A stretch of DNA of 64,000 nucleotides from Flavobacterium sp. UBA2787 (GTDB taxonomy: Bacteria; Bacteroidota; Bacteroidia; Flavobacteriales; Flavobacteriaceae): the NCBI GenBank assembly GCA_002352205.1, contig DEHZ01000010.1, positions 682,245-746,244 of the forward strand, in the 5' to 3' direction. Shown here piece after piece: positions 63,601-64,000 of the stretch; the first letter of the stretch is position 1; each line of letters begins with the position of its first letter. The notes under the pieces were generated by a model. It worked only from the letters and a program-made list of their open reading frames with translations, had not been told where the DNA came from and ran no database searches. The position numbers were made by a program, and so were the translations under genes.

Positions 63601-63918
63601 CTTAATGCTGGAACCTCATTGTGGTCTCCTTATATGCCTAGGTATGTACTTACTGATTGGGCAATTGAAGATGGATCATTCTTACGATTAAACACTTTAA
63701 CACTTGGCTATACAATGCCAAAAGAAGTTGTGTCTAAAATTGGTATAGATAGATTAAGATTTTATACTACTGCTACCAATGTATTTGTCTTAACAAATTA
63801 TTCGGGTCTAGATCCAGAAGTTAATACAAGACGTTCAACGCCTTTAACACCGGGTATAGATTATTCAGGATATCCTCGTAGCAGACAGTTTGTTTTTGGT
63901 TTAAACCTAAATTTTTAA
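60691..63918 (+). CDS. SusC/RagA-family TonB-dependent outer-membrane transporter
   Basis: The ATG at 60691 gives a signal peptide ending in QETYAQ, then the carboxypeptidase-regulatory-like domain (VSISGKVVDAADKLEIPGVNIIEKG). A TonB box (LDEVVLVGYGS), a plug domain (VGEALTGRIAGVRVTSSEG, IRIRGGGSL, IIVDGFPVN, DASSTAIYGARGAYGVILVTTK) and a long strand-rich barrel ending FVFGLNLNF follow. The total is 1075 residues, normal for SusC. Paired with a SusD-like lipoprotein and GH28, it most likely imports pectin oligosaccharides. It follows the GH28 gene after 35 bases. Confidence 0.95.
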   Translation: MKAKLLVLNRLRYTLTLFIFISVFGLQETYAQNTVSISGKVVDAADKLEIPGVNIIEKGTSNGTSTDFDGAFKFNVKSSDATLVVSFIGYKTQTIELKGRTTLNIELALDQESLDEVVLVGYGSVKKSDLTGSISTLSGTEIQKQPISNVGEALTGRIAGVRVTSSEGSPDADISIRIRGGGSLTQDASPLIIVDGFPVNSLNDIAPADIENITVLKDASSTAIYGARGAYGVILVTTKTGKTGEKMSVSYDMFTGFKNIVNTIDVLGARDFANWQYEFATLENDLASYEDFFGTYQDISQYDNAQNTNWQKEIYGQTGTVQSHTLGIRGGSDKINYNFNYVHFDEQAIMIGSSFKRNNLSLNLKSKLNEKVQLAFTIRYSDTEIRGGGANEQREFSSTDARFRHSVGYSPIPIPGLLDDDTDENVAGYLVNPFVAVADNDRLQDRRNYNMLGGLTWKIIDGLQFKSDFGFDNFRNLDYRFYGNSTFYINNIPAAENQGSPALIFTNRENNRFRTANTLDYDFKKHLGENHRLKVLVGQETIINKENLLTNVIHGFPEFFNFNNAINLTTEGVPQSVNNFNNPNDELLSFFGRVNYDIKDRYLLTATYRADGSSRFLGDNRWGYFPSVAAGWKVSEESFLKNVSWLDLLKLRVSYGEAGNNNIITGQTIQNYLSFNSTWINGVESFWAASNVLANPDLRWETTVTQNLGLDYELFKGRVSGSFEVYKNLTNDLLINFPIPGSGYLTQYRNLGEIENKGFEASLFVDAIRKDKFGLNFSFNIAHNMNTINSLGELGIYRPGSNWASSAITEEYDVKVGGSIGEFYGYRSDGRYEVSDFDFVDGQYILKADVANASTIVGAVRPGSMKLKDINGDGVVDANDRTVIGNANPGHTGGFVINANAHNFDLSAAFNWSYGNDIYNASKVEHTTATISNPNGQYRNLTTTMADGVRWTNIDPSSGELVTDPAALEALNAGTSLWSPYMPRYVLTDWAIEDGSFLRLNTLTLGYTMPKEVVSKIGIDRLRFYTTATNVFVLTNYSGLDPEVNTRRSTPLTPGIDYSGYPRSRQFVFGLNLNF

Positions 63919-63936
63919 TTTAAAAAAATATTTAAA

Positions 63937-64000
63937 ATGAAAAAAATAGTAATATTTTCAGTCATCATACTCTTATCTTTTTTGGTTTCTTGTGAGGATG
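63937..64000 (+). CDS. Start of a SusD-like lipoprotein (partial)
   Basis: The ATG at 63937 opens a frame of about 21 residues to the window end: MKKIVIFSVIILLSFLVSC followed by ED. This is a lipoprotein signal with lipobox LVSC and acidic residue after Cys, typical for surface-exposed SusD-like glycan-binding lipoproteins. Position directly after susC supports this. The body of the protein lies outside the window. Confidence 0.82.
   Translation, partial: MKKIVIFSVIILLSFLVSCED

Noticed and set aside
1-64000. tRNA genes, CRISPR arrays and prophage or transposon modules
   Set aside because: No cloverleaf-like sequence, regularly spaced identical repeats, integrase or transposase genes were seen by reading; a tRNA and repeat scan would be decisive.

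Overview
The window looks like a piece of a Bacteroidota chromosome, most likely Flavobacteriaceae and probably close to Flavobacterium. The DNA is AT-rich. Several promoters match the Bacteroidota pattern TTG-N19/20-TAnnTTTG. Secreted lipoproteins have short Bacteroidota signal peptides, a SusC/SusD pair closes the window, and protein families such as LemA-DUF3137, DUF4212 and SLC5-STAC histidine kinases are typical of the group. No tRNA, rRNA, CRISPR array or intact mobile element was seen.

Layout. (1) 1-4073, minus strand: a WGR-domain giant protein and the start of a partner gene cut by the window edge, resembling the YehI-type part of MoxR/VWA operons. (2) 4206-6202, plus strand: a translationally coupled SPFH protein and NAD-kinase-fold protein with its own promoter. 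(3) 6221-8116, minus strand: DUF3137, LemA and a tiny membrane ORF. (4) 8113-24668, minus strand: a long co-directional block for aromatic catabolism. Aryl-CoA ligase, bifunctional FAD monooxygenase/OYE protein (salicylyl-CoA 5-hydroxylase type), 4-HBT-fold thioesterase, gentisate 1,2-dioxygenase, FAH-family hydrolase and maleate isomerase-like protein together give a plausible route salicylate -> salicylyl-CoA -> gentisyl-CoA -> gentisate -> maleylpyruvate -> pyruvate + maleate -> fumarate. A nitrilase, a flavin reductase-like protein, a two-component system and several secreted proteins are interspersed.

(5) 24926-36028, plus strand: a short-chain carboxylate (acetate) module: a small zinc-ribbon/HTH protein, a porin, DUF4212 plus a sodium:solute symporter, an SLC5-STAC-histidine kinase with a stand-alone receiver, a PrpE-like acyl-CoA synthetase and acetyl-CoA synthetase. 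(6) 36097-39605: small unknown secreted or membrane proteins, separated by clear terminators. (7) 39702-45843, plus strand: a compact eight-gene biosynthetic operon of FAD oxidoreductase, methyltransferase, type III polyketide synthase, FabL-like reductase, FabZ-like dehydratase, ketosynthase, carrier protein and phosphopantetheinyl transferase. Its composition suggests a dedicated acyl-ACP starter supply feeding a type III PKS that makes a methylated, oxidised phenolic or pyrone lipid. I know of no characterised product for this exact layout, and it is the best candidate for an undescribed system here.

(8) 45941-64000: a pectin/uronate utilisation locus. KduI, KduD, UxaC, KdgF, two PfkB kinases, a YhcH protein, KdgA, a half-length LacI protein, a hexuronate-type MFS transporter, UxaB and UxaA form one plus-strand run. 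A full-length LacI regulator is convergent to it, and a GH28 polygalacturonase plus SusC/SusD follow. The kduI and GH28 promoters both carry the palindrome GTAATCGATTAC directly after a TAnnTTTG element, which argues that one LacI-type repressor controls both units. Pectin use together with probable salicylate use suggests a plant-associated lifestyle; that is an inference.
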